Source: Azolla caroliniana (lineage: Eukaryota > Polypodiophyta). Taken from it: a stretch of 64,000 nt of DNA. Positions 12,216 through 25,200 of the stretch are shown here, piece after piece. The notes beneath the pieces are model-generated. The model worked only from the letters and a program-made list of their open reading frames with translations, did not search any database and was not told the DNA's origin. Each line of letters starts with the position of its first letter. The first letter of the stretch is position 1. The position numbers and the translations under genes were made by a program. The DNA lies in NCBI GenBank assembly GCA_043228905.1, contig JBHGNT010000002.1:2046001-2110000 (forward strand), given 5' to 3'.

Positions 12216-15200
12216 GGGTATTAAAAACTCATCATGCCTTGATTAAGCCTTGATGAGTTTCTAGCAATAATCCGAAAATTGCAATAAGAGAGGTATGTAA
12301 ATATGATGGAACAGAAAAATAAGGATCTAATTATTATTACTAAAGATATCAACAACAAACACTCATCTATGTACTCGCAATGGAGCTGGTAAGATAAATA
12401 TACATATGAATGGTGTATAATTTCTAAACTCTCTTCACAATATCGCAATCATGTGAATGGCTCAAGGTTGAATTATACAAAGAACGTGTTTGGGTTGTAT
12501 TGTATGTCAGAGATTGAGGTGTAAACCTGGATATGACCGTTTGGAATTCAGAAGGCTAACATATTTATATGGATGATGTTATGCGCCAAGTTGCAAGGGA
12601 GGGAGCAAGGGATGTGAAACTCGATATAGTACCGTTACTTGCATATATGTCTCAAGCTAACAATACACCATATGCGTTTTTCTGTTTATAAGCTTTTCAT
12701 TTTGGTGCATGTTTTTAGACATGAAGCTCAGAGAGGCATACATAGCTAAGTTACAGTACTAGCATCATATAATTGTGTTTTCAGCGCATTGAAATAAATC
12801 CAGTGTATAGCAGATAAATCAACGTTCTAAATTCAAAGACAAGTTACTAGAATTGAATCACAGATGGATTAGTTTGATAGGTGAAACATTGGGATAAACC
12901 TCCATCTTTTTTGCTCCATAAATGAAACGTTCAACCTCCATTTTTTATACAAGGGATTGTTTAAATTTATGTGTTGATAAGCTTGTACGCCTATTAACAG
13001 ACTATATGTTCTCTCTGTATTAGGATTCATCATATATCTAATGCTTTATTAAACATTATAATATCAACAAAATGGTTTGAAGCTATCCAAATAAGTTATT
13101 CTGCATACTTGCTTTGTGAAAAATGGAATTTATATACAAAATCTCTTCTTTTTTGAAAACCCCAAGGTTTTTCAGTTGGTTTACCATTGGATTAAATGCC
13201 ATGTTGGCTCTAACGGAAGAGTTAACTTTTATACATTTATTTGTTAAAAGATTAGATCGCCCGATGAAAATTGTTTTATTTTGGACATTGGAATCTTTTC
13301 TGATGTTGAGACACATTTCCATTTATTGTTTCTCATGACTAGTGAATAGTAACTAAGTGTGTGTGTCACCTCATCGTTGAAAAATGTAGTCTTAACCATT
13401 AAGTTTTTTAGTCAAAATATCATCAAAGTATCACCAAATTTGGCAATGATCCTTTGTATTGATGAGGCTACCAATCATCCTCATGTTCCCATGCTCATGG
13501 AATTGAAATGGGACCAGTATTCATTCTGAAGAGGGAAATTCCACAATTCGTAACTGTTTTATAACAACATTACCATTATATTAATCAACTCAAATTTACG
13601 GTCAATAAGTAGCTTATTAGTGTTACGTGCTATGCTTTGCTTGCTTCGTAATATGTTTATCAAGATAATCTGCATATAGTGAGAACCTGTTGAATGATGA
13701 TTTATGTTTCCACCCCCTAGCTTCTCTTTGCCAATACATGTAAGGGGAAGTGCTCTTTTAAACATCCTTATCTTCATATCGAATGATCAAACTAAGATTG
13801 GTGTAGGAACAAGAACCATTTGAAGAAGGTTCAGGTTTTTCAACATATAACGATTTGGAACTTTGGCAAGTCTACTCTGGCTAAAACCTTTGTTAAGAAT
13901 GTCTAAACAAATCATACCTCTCTGAAGGATGCAACTTCTGATTTTAAATTGAGGCAGATAAATACCTATCCTATGATAATGAAGCTGAAACCTCCGAATT
14001 TAAAATGGGAAGCACTGAAACCTGTCCTAGGATACTGAGAGGCTCGACGATGCTCAACAAGACTATGTGTGCATCCTAAACATTAAGAGAAACACACTCC
14101 ATGTCTCTGCATTGATCTCCAAAGCAAAACAACATAAGTCCAAGGCTCGAGATAGCTCTTTCAATTAAACCACGATGGCTTTCCATCATGCATGGAAGTT
14201 ATATCTCACCAGCTTTATATTTTGAGAACATAACATCCTTTCCAGACGTTGATTCTCTCTGTGTCTGTGTCCAATTCTTACTCGATAAGACTTCAAATAT
14301 TTGTTTCAATTTCCAGAAAGTATAGTGTGTTAAAACGGTTCAGAGGCAATTAAGTGCTCAATGCAATCATATCAAATGGTGATTTGCAAAGACATTGCCT
14401 TTGCATGCAGCTAGCTTGGCATCAGAAATGTTAGATAGAATAATCCCAAAGTGAAAATAACTACATGAAAACAACTGTAGCTGGATGGATAGGATACAAC
14501 AACTGTAGACTCCTACTGGGTAATTGCACGGGATAATCAATCCCATGTGGAAAGATCCACATCAAATAATTGTATAGGATGCAATTGCCGATCAACCCAT
14601 TTGTAGTATATATCTACTTGTTGCAGCATTGACATTGTCACACCGACTATCTACAACTGTGAGAAAGATGAACTGCTAATCTAACCAACGTTTGAGAAAC
14701 AACAGATGATTGATTGGGCATGAAAGTTATCAGAACATCACACCAATGAAGCATGGTGCCATCTACGCTTGAAGCATGACAAATGAAGTTATCAAAAACT
14801 TGGGAAAGTTGAGTTTAACAATGACCCTTACTAGTAGTGCCAAAGAGTGGAAGATGTGGGCGACAAATTTCGATTACGAAATGTTGCTGAAGAAGCTGAT
14901 TAGAGAGAGGATTGGTCCTAGAGAGAAAGTTCATGTAGATCTTTCTCATTACACTGAAATTCTGAATCAAAGTGAGAGGTATCTTTCTACCATTTAATCT
15001 ATAAATATCAGAATGAAAAGTAACAAAATGATTATAATGTGGTTACAGTTCCAAGTGAGATGACTGAAGCTGTGATTTCAATTCCTAGATGTTCCATTCT
15101 GATGTTATATAATATGGGAACCAAATTTGTGATACCTACTGTGATTTTACACCTAAACATCATGGTCAAAAGATATAGCATCACATCATGATCTTTTTTA

Positions 15201-15544
15201 ACCAGCTTAAATATAAGGTGAAAAAACCTTCTCCTGCAAGGTATGGATCCCATTGATCTTTTCAGTAATTAGCCTTACACTATCAAGATCAATATGCTGA
15301 TCAAATATACGCCAAAAGATATTTTGAATAGAAAAATATCTACGATTCCAAAACAGAGCATTAGAGCAACAATCAAATGCACATTATGCTTGTCTGTATG
15401 TATGGAATGTTATATCCTACTTTGAATCCTGCCATCTGTACTTCCTCCTAGAGAAGTAGGAAATGCAACTGAGTCAAATTGTTATATTCAAAAATCACAT
15501 TCATGTACTGCTAACGGTTGCGTTAGAAGGCTGACAGAAATCTG
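12216..15544. other. Intergenic between the BTB pseudogene and the MADS gene
   Basis: No family is recognised. The longest reasonable open frame, 14776-14997 (+, 73 aa), has no motif I know. The AT-rich sequence has no clear LTR, LINE tail or tRNA. The part nearest 15545 should contain the 3' UTR of the minus-strand MADS gene. Confidence 0.45.
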
Positions 15545-17425
15545 CTATTGTTGTCCAAGCTTCAAGTTAGTGTCAATCAAATCTACAGTTGATGAGCTAT
15601 TGCTAAGACAGTTTATCATACTCTCGTTATTCATCACAGTTATTTCCTGCATCTATGGTAAAACATATTTGATCAGCTTCATGCAATTTATTTATCATGA
15701 TGCAAATTAATACTCCACATAGAACATACCTTTTCCTTCAGCATTTGGTTTTCTTTCATAAGCGTATTCTCCTTTAAAAAGAAACACAAACATTAGAATT
15801 TATCTGAACAGTTTTTCTTGAAGTATAGCTAATCTTATGACAAAAAAGTCTTGAAATACGCAGTTCAAACACCATGAATACAAGACGTATGCTCGTTATT
15901 AGAAGACCTGATTGTATTATTGCTACCTTTGATAATGCAAGTGAAAACTTCGTAAGCCAAGCCAATGGAAGTGAAATCTCATGTATTGTATGCCTGAAGT
16001 AGTTAAAGAACATACTGGATAACTTTGCTATGGCACCGGAAGAAACTCACGGTCAACATTAATATGATTCTGCAATCTTCATCTGAGTTAAGGGTCTGGT
16101 TATTAAAGTATGTATAGAGAACCAACAAGGTGAAGTGATCCTCATATATGGACCATGGTCCTTGAAATAATCAAGGAACATATACTACTAACTTCACGAT
16201 CAGTCTACTCGAATTGGTGAGTACTTTGAAAATTTCATGTTCTAATAACCATGACTGATGAGTACGGTTTTAGATATATATTGAGTTGCAGATATGGCAG
16301 TTAAACATTCTAGCTTTCAATCTTTCTTGGATTATTTGTCCTCAAAAGTATTGAATAATACTGTTGTGGTAATAGGGTTTCGAAAAATTTCACAGTAATC
16401 AACATAAAAACATTGATATTTTTATATTTCATTTATGTATATAGTTTCAATATATTATACTCTATGAAACATTGTTATACACAAGATCAACTTCACATAT
16501 ATAATTTCTATATATTATACCCTATGACACTGTTAGTTTAGACGTTCTTTGGCATGCAACTATAAAAAACATTGACTTGTCTTACCTTATTTGCAAGGAC
16601 TTGAATTTGTTGCTCCATTAATTCACTCTGGAATATATGTAAATTCTAGTGATTTAAAACGAGGAAACAAAATAAATATGTTCATAAGTTATACCAAAAT
16701 AAATACATACCTTTCTTGCTCTTATTTTGTTAACAGACGTGTGAAGAATGGATTCAATCTCTTCCATTGCATTGAACGAGAGAGGCATGTCATGACCCTC
16801 TCCCATTATGTAGCTAAGAAAAATAATAAAAAAACAATTGTAAGACTATATTCTCAGTAATTTCACCAAATTTCTTATGCAGAGAAAGGAATACTCTCAA
16901 ATCCCCTTTGTATATACAGGATTGATGGAGTATATATACATACCATTGTAATTTTCTTAAGTAGTTAACTTGGTTCTTCAAGACAACACTTTCATGCCTC
17001 CAATGCTTTATTTGTGAAACATATCAAAGGCAAGCAACACGATTATAACATCAGAATTTTTAACAATGAATGTCATGTAACAACACAAAATTAAACATAG
17101 CATGGAGCTATAAAAACTTGACATATGATTAAACAGAGCATGGAGCTATAAGATTAATTAATTGACTGCAGTTTGCTGCCAGCTGCGTTAAGGAGAATAC
17201 ATAACCAGTTAATGAGTTAAAAAAATAAAGGTGATGCACCAGTGTATTAAAGCAGTTTTAATAATCTATAGATGGCTGCAATATTATTGATGAGTGTGTG
17301 TATATTTATATTGATTGATTCTTTTATTTAAATGTACTACCTCTGCCTTCTGTTCAAGAGCTTTGTTTAATGAAGCTGCTGGTTGAGAATGGAAGGTCTC
17401 ATACCGTTTAATCATCTCGGGCATG
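15545..17425 (-). CDS. MIKC-type MADS-box factor, I/K/C exons only (MADS-domain exon not visible)
   Basis: Six minus-strand exons join in frame: 17425-17341 (85 nt), 17005-16944 (62), 16813-16711 (103), 16627-16586 (42), 15771-15730 (42) and 15646-15545 (102, ending TAG), giving 144 codons. The 62/about 100/42/42 pattern is the classic exon layout of MIKC MADS genes. The protein has an I region starting SMPEMIKRYETF, a K-box (HWRHESVVLKNQVNYLRKLQ, then SVNKIRARKSELMEQQ and ENTLMKENQMLKEK, leucine-heptad coiled coil) and a C-terminus ending DTNLKLGQQ. MADS proteins bind CArG boxes as dimers or tetramers; the K-box mediates assembly. No MADS domain appears between exon 2 and 18266. It may lie in the gap at 18267-18366, further upstream, or be lost. 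The subfamily is unresolved; the KLG ending is SVP-like but weak evidence. Confidence 0.85.
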
Positions 17426-17877
17426 CTGCATTTCATAACACCACCGTGATTAAGTAACTGCCTATATAATAATGATGCAGGAACGTAATAGTGATGCAGA
17501 ATCTTATGAGAAGAAGAAAATAGTAGCTGGATTTTAGCAGAAATGATCTGATGAACAGCTAATGCCAATTTTTCAGTGAACGACTATTATCAGTTATTAA
17601 GCTAACTAACTAATTAAACATGCTATTGGATTACAGATGAAATGTGGACGTGGTATTGGATTAGATCTGCGCTAATTAAACATGAATACGTATATTTTAA
17701 CGCATATTAATCAAGAGGGAGAGTATTCGTTTTGGTGACATAATTCGTTTACAATTAGTCTTTCATTACACGGACAAGTTATTGATGGACATTGGTTTTG
17801 TTTCTCCTTCCATTCCAATCACTCTCTGCATTTTTCGTAAGTCAGACAGTATGGGGCGTAATCCATGAATATCATGA

Positions 17878-17939
17878 GCATAAATGTCATTACAATAGAT
17901 ATATATATATATATATATATATCGTAATGACATTTATGC
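17878..17939. repeat. 16-bp perfect inverted repeat around an (AT)n tract
   Basis: GCATAAATGTCATTAC at 17878-17893 is the exact reverse complement of 17924-17939, with an (AT)n loop between. It could form a cruciform or mark a small foldback element. It lies upstream (5') of the visible MADS exons. Confidence 0.85.
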
Positions 17940-18097
17940 ACATGAATCTTGAGAAAACCTAGCTGTGATATATATATATATAAATATATACTCCCGCAGA
18001 AGTTATAGGGATGTTAAGGGAAAGTTTGGGATTGATTGATGAATGACCAAGAGAGGATAAAGATTTCAAGTCTTACATATGCATATAAAAAAGCCAT

Positions 18098-18113
18098 AAA
18101 CCCTAAACCCTAT
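18098..18113. repeat. Telomere-type short motif
   Basis: AAACCCTAAACCCTAT holds two units of the plant telomere repeat (complement TTTAGGG), also known as a telo-box when found in promoters. Two units are too few to claim an interstitial telomere array. Confidence 0.4.
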
Positions 18114-18266
18114 ATATATATTATATTATATACACACACACACATACGAGAAGGCCTAGCTAGGTGTGGAAACTTGATTGCATTTCGGTTTGTCTCTGTG
18201 TTAAGATGTATGCTGCACTGTTAACAGCAGAAATTTAATATAATGTTATGTCTCCTGAATTTGTTA

Positions 18267-18366
18267 NNNNNNNNNNNNNNNNNNNNNNNNNNNNNNNNNN
18301 NNNNNNNNNNNNNNNNNNNNNNNNNNNNNNNNNNNNNNNNNNNNNNNNNNNNNNNNNNNNNNNNNN
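18267..18366. other. Assembly gap (100 N)
   Basis: Exactly 100 N, the conventional placeholder for a gap of unknown length. It lies between the visible MADS exons and the start of the DCD-Kelch gene, so real sequence, possibly the MADS first exon, is missing here. Confidence 0.99.
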
Positions 18367-18998
18367 ACACAAAGCATATGATATTCCTCTAGTGTTCACA
18401 TTATCCTTGTTATGATATCACTTCATTAGGTTCAATCATGGGACTATGCCAAATGTTTTACAAAGCCTAAAACTTCAAAGTATTATTATCTTTCTCTTTC
18501 AAACTCATAATTCTCGTAAAGTTGTTATAAGTGAGATGACATTATCTATAACAACATGGCCTTTTCTAAATCCATCTTGACCAATGACCTAGTTGTCCCT
18601 TGTTTGTCCGAAATTCACAATTCACTTGGAAGCCATATGCTCCGGTGCAAATTTGTAGCTAAAAAGGACCAAGTTGAGACATAGGGGCATATGCAACATC
18701 CTACACTATATTATCAATTCTGCACATATATAAGATTTAATAATAATAAGAATTCTCGTAAAGTTGTTATAAGTGAGATGACATTATCTATAACAACATG
18801 GCCTTTTCTAAATCCATCTTGACCAATGACCTAGTTGTCCCTTGTTTGTCCGAAATTCACAATTCAATTGGAAGCCATATATATGCTCTGGTGCAAATTT
18901 GTAACTAAAAAGGACCAAGTTGAGACATAAGAGCATATGCAACATCCTACACTATATTATCAATTCTGCACATATATAAGATTTAATAATAATAAGAA
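18367..18998 (-). mobile_element. LINE reverse-transcriptase fragment, tandemly duplicated
   Basis: A 242-bp unit is repeated in tandem (18509-18750 and 18751-18998) with few differences. On the minus strand the unit reads as a degraded non-LTR reverse transcriptase (QDGFRKGHVVIDNV), followed in the flank 18400-18500 by a remnant of the usual FVDFRKAFDTVP block. The same sequence type recurs near 22650-22930. It is clearly broken. Confidence 0.7.
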
Positions 18999-19009
18999 TA
19001 AAATCTGAT

Positions 19010-19123
19010 TTAATTATATTTATTATTAATTTAAATTAATAGATAGATAAATAAATAAATAGTAATAAATAAGTAAATAAATAAGTAAATAAATAAACAA
19101 ATAAGTGAATAAATAAATAAACA
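19010..19123. repeat. AAAT-type microsatellite
   Basis: Imperfect AAAT/AAGT repeats just before the DCD-Kelch start, ending about 115 bp upstream of its ATG. Confidence 0.85.
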
Positions 19124-19237
19124 GTGAGGTTTTGTATGTAACTATTAGACTGGGAACAGAAGAAAAGGAGAGAAACTAGGCGGTAAAGAAGGCGCCAAAG
19201 GAAACTAAAGAAGAAGGAAGAAAATAATTGGGTGACA

Positions 19238-22200
19238 ATGGGAATTGGACGCAGAACAGAAACGTTTCTTCAACAAGATGGTCCTTCTGCTTCTGCCGCC
19301 TCCTGTAACTCCAACAATTATCTTCAGCTTTCCACGGCAGACCTCGCCTCCGTGATATTCGGATGTAAACATTCAACATACGATGAGTGCATTCAGCAGC
19401 TCCTATTCGGTCAGTGGCTTCTTCTTCTCTTTCTCTTTCTTTCTCTCTCTCTCTCTCCCTTTTGCATATAGTTTTCTTCTTCTTCTTGTATTCTATCTCC
19501 ATTCATACAACATATATATGGTGTGGGTATGTATATACATATTCTCTTCGTGGTGATGGGGGCATGTAAACCCCGATGTTGATTGGTTATGGTGCAGCGA
19601 GGAAATAATAAAGTATAACAAATGGTGGCTCGGACATGGAAAGAAGTATTCTCCATGATTTGGTACTGTTATGATCGAAGTGCCTTGTTTGCAGGTACAC
19701 CTGGCTGGGGTTCCTTTGCTTGGTCAATAGTGACTCTTCAACATGTCTATGGAGGTGCATGCCTATAGAATACGTTAGTGGTATGTCATTACTTGTGATT
19801 CCTGGTCCTAATATAAGGGCTGACTCCATATATTTCTGAGAATGAGCAAGTTTAGGCTAAGGTTACGAGAGTCAGCTGTCATCAATGATCTGTTTGAGGT
19901 CTGAGGACAATGGGGCACTGTTTGATGTGCATGGTGTGAGAAAAGCTGTTAAACGCAGCAGAGGAACAATTGGAAGGAGAACGTAAGACATGGCCAAGCT
20001 TAAAGAACGCTGTTAGACAGCAGTAGCAAAATAGTTGCAAAAATTAGAGACACAGCCAAAAATTAGTTGAGTGACCTTGCATTACCAGACAGGTACAATA
20101 AATGAGGAATAAGAGGGAATAATCTTGGAAAATGGGAGGAGAGAAGGCATTTAAAAAGTTGGAGTTTCTAGAGAGAGAAGAATCTAGGAAGAGAGAGAAT
20201 GTCGAGGAGAGATAATAAAGATGAAAGAGAGTGCAGATCTGGAGTTGCAACCCTCTAAAACATCCTCTTAGCTCCATAACGGTGGTCCAACATTGAGTTG
20301 AGCAGGGAGCAATCAATGGCTTGCCTTGGAAGTGGCTTAGTAAACAAATCAGTCACATTCTCTTGACTAGGACAATAATAGGCCAAGTTTATGACTTGTG
20401 ATTCCACTAATTCACGAACAAAATGGCAATGCAGTTCAATATGTTTCATTCTACCCTAAAATACTGAGCTATGTGCTAATGCACAAACACTTTGACGGTT
20501 AGTGAAAACTTGAATAGGAAAGATTTACAAAACACCAATTTGATGGGTGATGGAGCAATTGCATTAACCAAAGCAATTCACAACAAGTATCCAAATAGGC
20601 TCGATATTCAACTTTGGTCGATGAAGTAGAAATTGAATTTTGCTTCTTTGATTTCCAAGAAATTAAGCTTGAGCCTAGGACAAAACAATAGCCAGATGTG
20701 GACCATCTAGAATCAATGTCACCTGCCCAATCAGCGTTGAGTAGCCAACAAGCTCAATGCTGCCCTAAAAGAGACACCATATTTGAGTATGTTGGCCAAA
20801 TACCTAAGAACTCGAATAGTTGCTTGCCAATGACTTTGTCTTGTAACACTTGAGAATTGGCTGAGAATATTCAGACTATAGGACAAATCAGTCCCAGTGT
20901 TAGTTAAGTGAAGAAGAGACCCAATTAACCTTCTATATTTTGTGATATCTTCAAATATGGGAGAGTCATCTTCACGAGATAGGTTTGAGTTTGGATCCAT
21001 GGGACATGAGAGTGGCTTGCAATTTGACATGCCATAGATCTCAAGGAGCAGCTTGAGATGCCGATGTTTGTTGAGGAATATACCACCATGTGATTGATAG
21101 ACGTCCATACCTAAGAAGTAATGGTGATTGATAGATGTCCATTAGTCATTTCAAATGTGGTTTTGAGGTCAACACTGAGCTACTCTATTTTAGAAGCAAG
21201 GAACCTTGTGTTTAGAAGATCAACATATAATATGATCATGCATAACAAATCAACTTGGGAAAAAAGATTGAGATTGGTATTAGCATAACAATGCTGAAAC
21301 CCAAGAAAAAGAAAGAAAGATATATGAACGTCTTTTAAGAGGCCAAAATGGCCTATAAGACCAAATAAGAGATTACATCTTGCGTGTTTTCTCGTCTTTG
21401 AGAACAAATCAAAATAAAATAAATATTACACAGTAAATATAAAAGTAAATAAGATGAAAAGAGAAGAAATGAGGGAATCTGGTTTTTGGTACATGTGAGA
21501 TTCTCAAGTTAGGTAAGAAAGAAAGAAAGAAAGAAAGAAAGATATATTAATGTCTTTTAAGAGGCCAAAATGGCCTATAAGACCAAACAAGAGATTACAT
21601 CTTAAGTGTTGTCTCGTCTTTGAGAACAACAAATAAAAAAAAGAAGTAAATAATATAAAAGTATAAAAGTATATAAGATAAAAAGAGATGAGGGAATCTG
21701 GTTTTCGGCACATGTGAGATTCTCAAGTTAGATATATTGTAGCTTTTGTCTTCAAAAGATCTCTAGCATAGGTCGATCCAAAATGGAAATGTCTCCGAAG
21801 CGAGGGAAGCACATGTGATGGCGGGAGATAATGGCTTTTATCTATCGATGACAAGGGTGTCGAGGTCGTGGTCCATGGAGCCGGGGTCTACGTGCACAAC
21901 AAATTGTTGTTGCCTAATCAATTGTAACCCCTTTGTTATGTCCTGGTTGGGAGCCCGTTTGTGTATCCCATGATTGACTTGTAGCATTGGTCAGAGTGAT
22001 GTGGCTAAAGAATGTTGTGATTGTTCTTTGTGGATGAGCTTGTGTGGCTGTATTCTTCAACAAGTTTTCCCGATGTCTCTTGAGCTTTAGCAAGAAAAGT
22101 CCTAGGCACCGTTGTCGCGAAAATACGACGAGCTCCCATCTTTGTGTTGATTATATCGTGGGGCACCGATGCTTTGCTCCTAATCATGCAAGCAATCATT

Positions 22201-25200
22201 GACACTAAAGGTCTCTCTAAATCTTTCCAATGATTTGCCTTGTTAAGACACGGTCCCCATGTTTCTACTCCATAGAGAAGAGTTGGTGTGACAAGTGTAT
22301 CAAATAAACACAGCTTAGTTCGTGGCTCTTGGAACTGCAACTGTGCACATTGTCTCTCAAGAGCACCAAGGGCTGCATATCCACGAGAAAGTCGGGCACA
22401 AGCAGCCTCATGTAAGGAGAATCTAAGCCCTGTAAATGTTACTCATAGGTATGTGTAGGAGCGTGTGTACTCCACCTTTTCTTCTCCCAAGAAAAATTCC
22501 GGTTCTGATCTTGTTATCCATGCTTGAGTTGTGTTAAACACCATCACTTTAGTTTTATCCGTGTTGATTGACAAACCTTTGTCCGTACAAAATAGTTTTA
22601 AGGCATCAATTTTGTCATACCAAGCTTTGGAAACTTTGGAAGCATAATATAATATATGATATTCCCCTAATGCTCATATTCTCCTTATAATAATATCATA
22701 TCAAGCATATACTATCCTCTACATATTCTCAGGTATCCATGGCATGTAATAATTGCTTCATTATTTTTACTCATGAGACTATACCACATGCTTTACGAAA
22801 GTCTACAATGCAATATACCTTTCTCTTTCAAGCTTGGGCTTCCTGTATAGTTGTTATAACTGATATATAGTAGTATGACCTTTTCTAAATCCATCTTAAC
22901 TTGCGGATGTTGTTCCTTGTTCGTCTAACAGTTCAACAACATTTCCCGTTCCTTGTTGATGAAGTCGTGTGGTTGTGCTGTCTTTCAACAACTACTTTCT
23001 ATAGGTCATTTTGGCATCATAAAAGATGTTGATATATCTTTCTTTCTTTAGAGTGCATGTGGTGCCCAAGGAAATGCCAGAAAGTACACAACTGATCTAA
23101 GACAAGGAACATGGTTATCATGGTCATTACATTTATATATAATGGGCATCCATTATAATAGTAATGGCCATCCATGCTTTCCTGCACGCACTGAAAGGTT
23201 GTGCTAAGAGGAAAGACCTTGAAACAGGTCTCAATATCCATACTGAAATGGTTAGAATATACCTTTCTCTTTCAAGCTTGGGTTTCCTGTATAGTTGTTA
23301 TAACTGATCTATAGTAGTATGACCATTTCTAAATCCATCTTAACTTGCGGATGTTGTTCCTTGTTCGTCTAACAGTTCAACAACATTTGCCGTTCCTTGT
23401 TGATGAAGTCGTGTGGTTGTGCTGTCTTTCAACAACTACTTTCTATAGGTCATTTTGGCATCATAAAAGAGGTTGATATATCTTTCTTTCAAATGCCAGA
23501 AAGTACACAACTGATCTAAGACAAGGAACATGGTTATCATGGTCATTACATTTATATATAATGGGCATCCATTATAATAGTAATGGCCATCCATGCTTTC
23601 CTGCACGCACTGAAAGGTTGTGCTAAGAGGAAAGACCTTGAAACAGGTCTCAATATCCATACTGAAATGGTTAGAACTGGGGTGATTGAGAGAGAAATCT
23701 GGATTAGAAACACTTTGGTTGATATGTACGTGAAATGTGGCTCTCTTACTAGAGCATATCAAGTGTTTGAGGAACTTCCGATCCGGAACGTGGTCATGTG
23801 GACTCGTCTTCTCTCAGGATTCAGTGACAATGGATGTGCAAATGATGCCATTGATATGTTTGATCGTATGCAGATCGAAGGGGTTTATCCGAATGCAGTA
23901 ACATTTGTTTGTATGTTGAAAGCTTGTGGAAGCATAAGAGCATTCAGCAAGGGCAACATTATCCATGGGGAGATTGAAAGACTTGGTTTGCTCACAAGAA
24001 ACAACCCTTTCCTTGGTGGTGCCTTGGTTGATATGTATATGAAATGTGGTGTTCTTATAATGGCACATGAGGTATTGGAACATCTTCCTGTCCGGAATGT
24101 TGTGTCATGGACTGCATTACTTGCAGGGTATGTTGAACATGACCTTGGGAAAAAAGCACTAGAATGCTTTAGAGAGATGCTAAAAGAGGGTATTTCCCCG
24201 AATGTTGTCACTATTGTTTGCACTTTAAGAGCTTGCCACAGTATACTAGCGATAGAAGAGGGGCAGAGAATACATGCCTATGTTAGAAAGAACAACACCT
24301 TGGAAGGGGATATTATTGTTGGAAGCGCTCTTGTTGACATGTATGCCAAATTTGGCTTGCTTTCAGAGGCACAAGAAGTGTTTGATAAACTCCTTGGTCG
24401 AGATGTTGCGTCATGGACATCATTAATAGCAGGATATGCTGAACATGGTTATGCTAAGGATGCACTAAAATGCTTTCAGCAAATGCAAATGGAAGGTGTT
24501 CCTCCAAATGCTCTCACACTTGTGTGTATTCTAAAAGCATGTGCTAGCACAGGAGTTGCAGGTAATAAAGGTATTGAAATACATAGTGAGATCGATAGAA
24601 GGGAATTGCTGGAAAGCAATGTTTTTGTTGGCAGTAGCTTGGTCGATATGTACGCAAAATGTGGTCTTGCTGGGAAAGCACAAGAAGTATTTGATAAGCT
24701 TTCCTTTCGAAATGTTGTGTCGTGGAATGCTTTGATTTCAGGATATATTGAATCAGGAGACAATGAGCGGGCACTAAAATGTTTTGAAGAGATGCAGTTG
24801 GAGGGTCTCTTACCAGATATGGTCACCTTTGTTTTCACTATGAAAGTTTGTGGAAACGTAGGAGCAATAAGTAAAGGTACTGAAATACACGCTGCAATCA
24901 CAAGAAAAGGGCTTTTGGAAGGAGATTTTTCCATTGGCTGTAGCCTAGTCGATATGTACGCTAAGTTTGGGTGGCTTACAATAGCGAAACAAATCTTTGA
25001 TAAACTTCCTCTTCACAATGTAGTCTCATGGAATTCATTGATTATGGGGTATGCTCAATTTGGAGAAAGTATAACTGCTCTTGAAGGGTTTGAAAAGATG
25101 CTAAAAGAAGGTGTAAAGCCAGATGAGGTAACCTTTATCATCATCCTTAATGCATGCAATCGGGCACGGCTTTTTGCTGAGTGCCATGCGTACTTTGAGA

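Noticed and set aside
14776-14997. 73-aa plus-strand open frame with a Lys/Glu-rich composition
   Set aside because: No domain, no supporting splice context and no repeat link; kept only as a note in the intergenic entry.
18098-18113. Interstitial telomere array
   Set aside because: Only two repeat units; more likely a telo-box-like motif or chance.
24476-24934. 152-aa open frame antisense to the PPR gene
   Set aside because: It mirrors the repeated PPR codons on the other strand and shows no family of its own.
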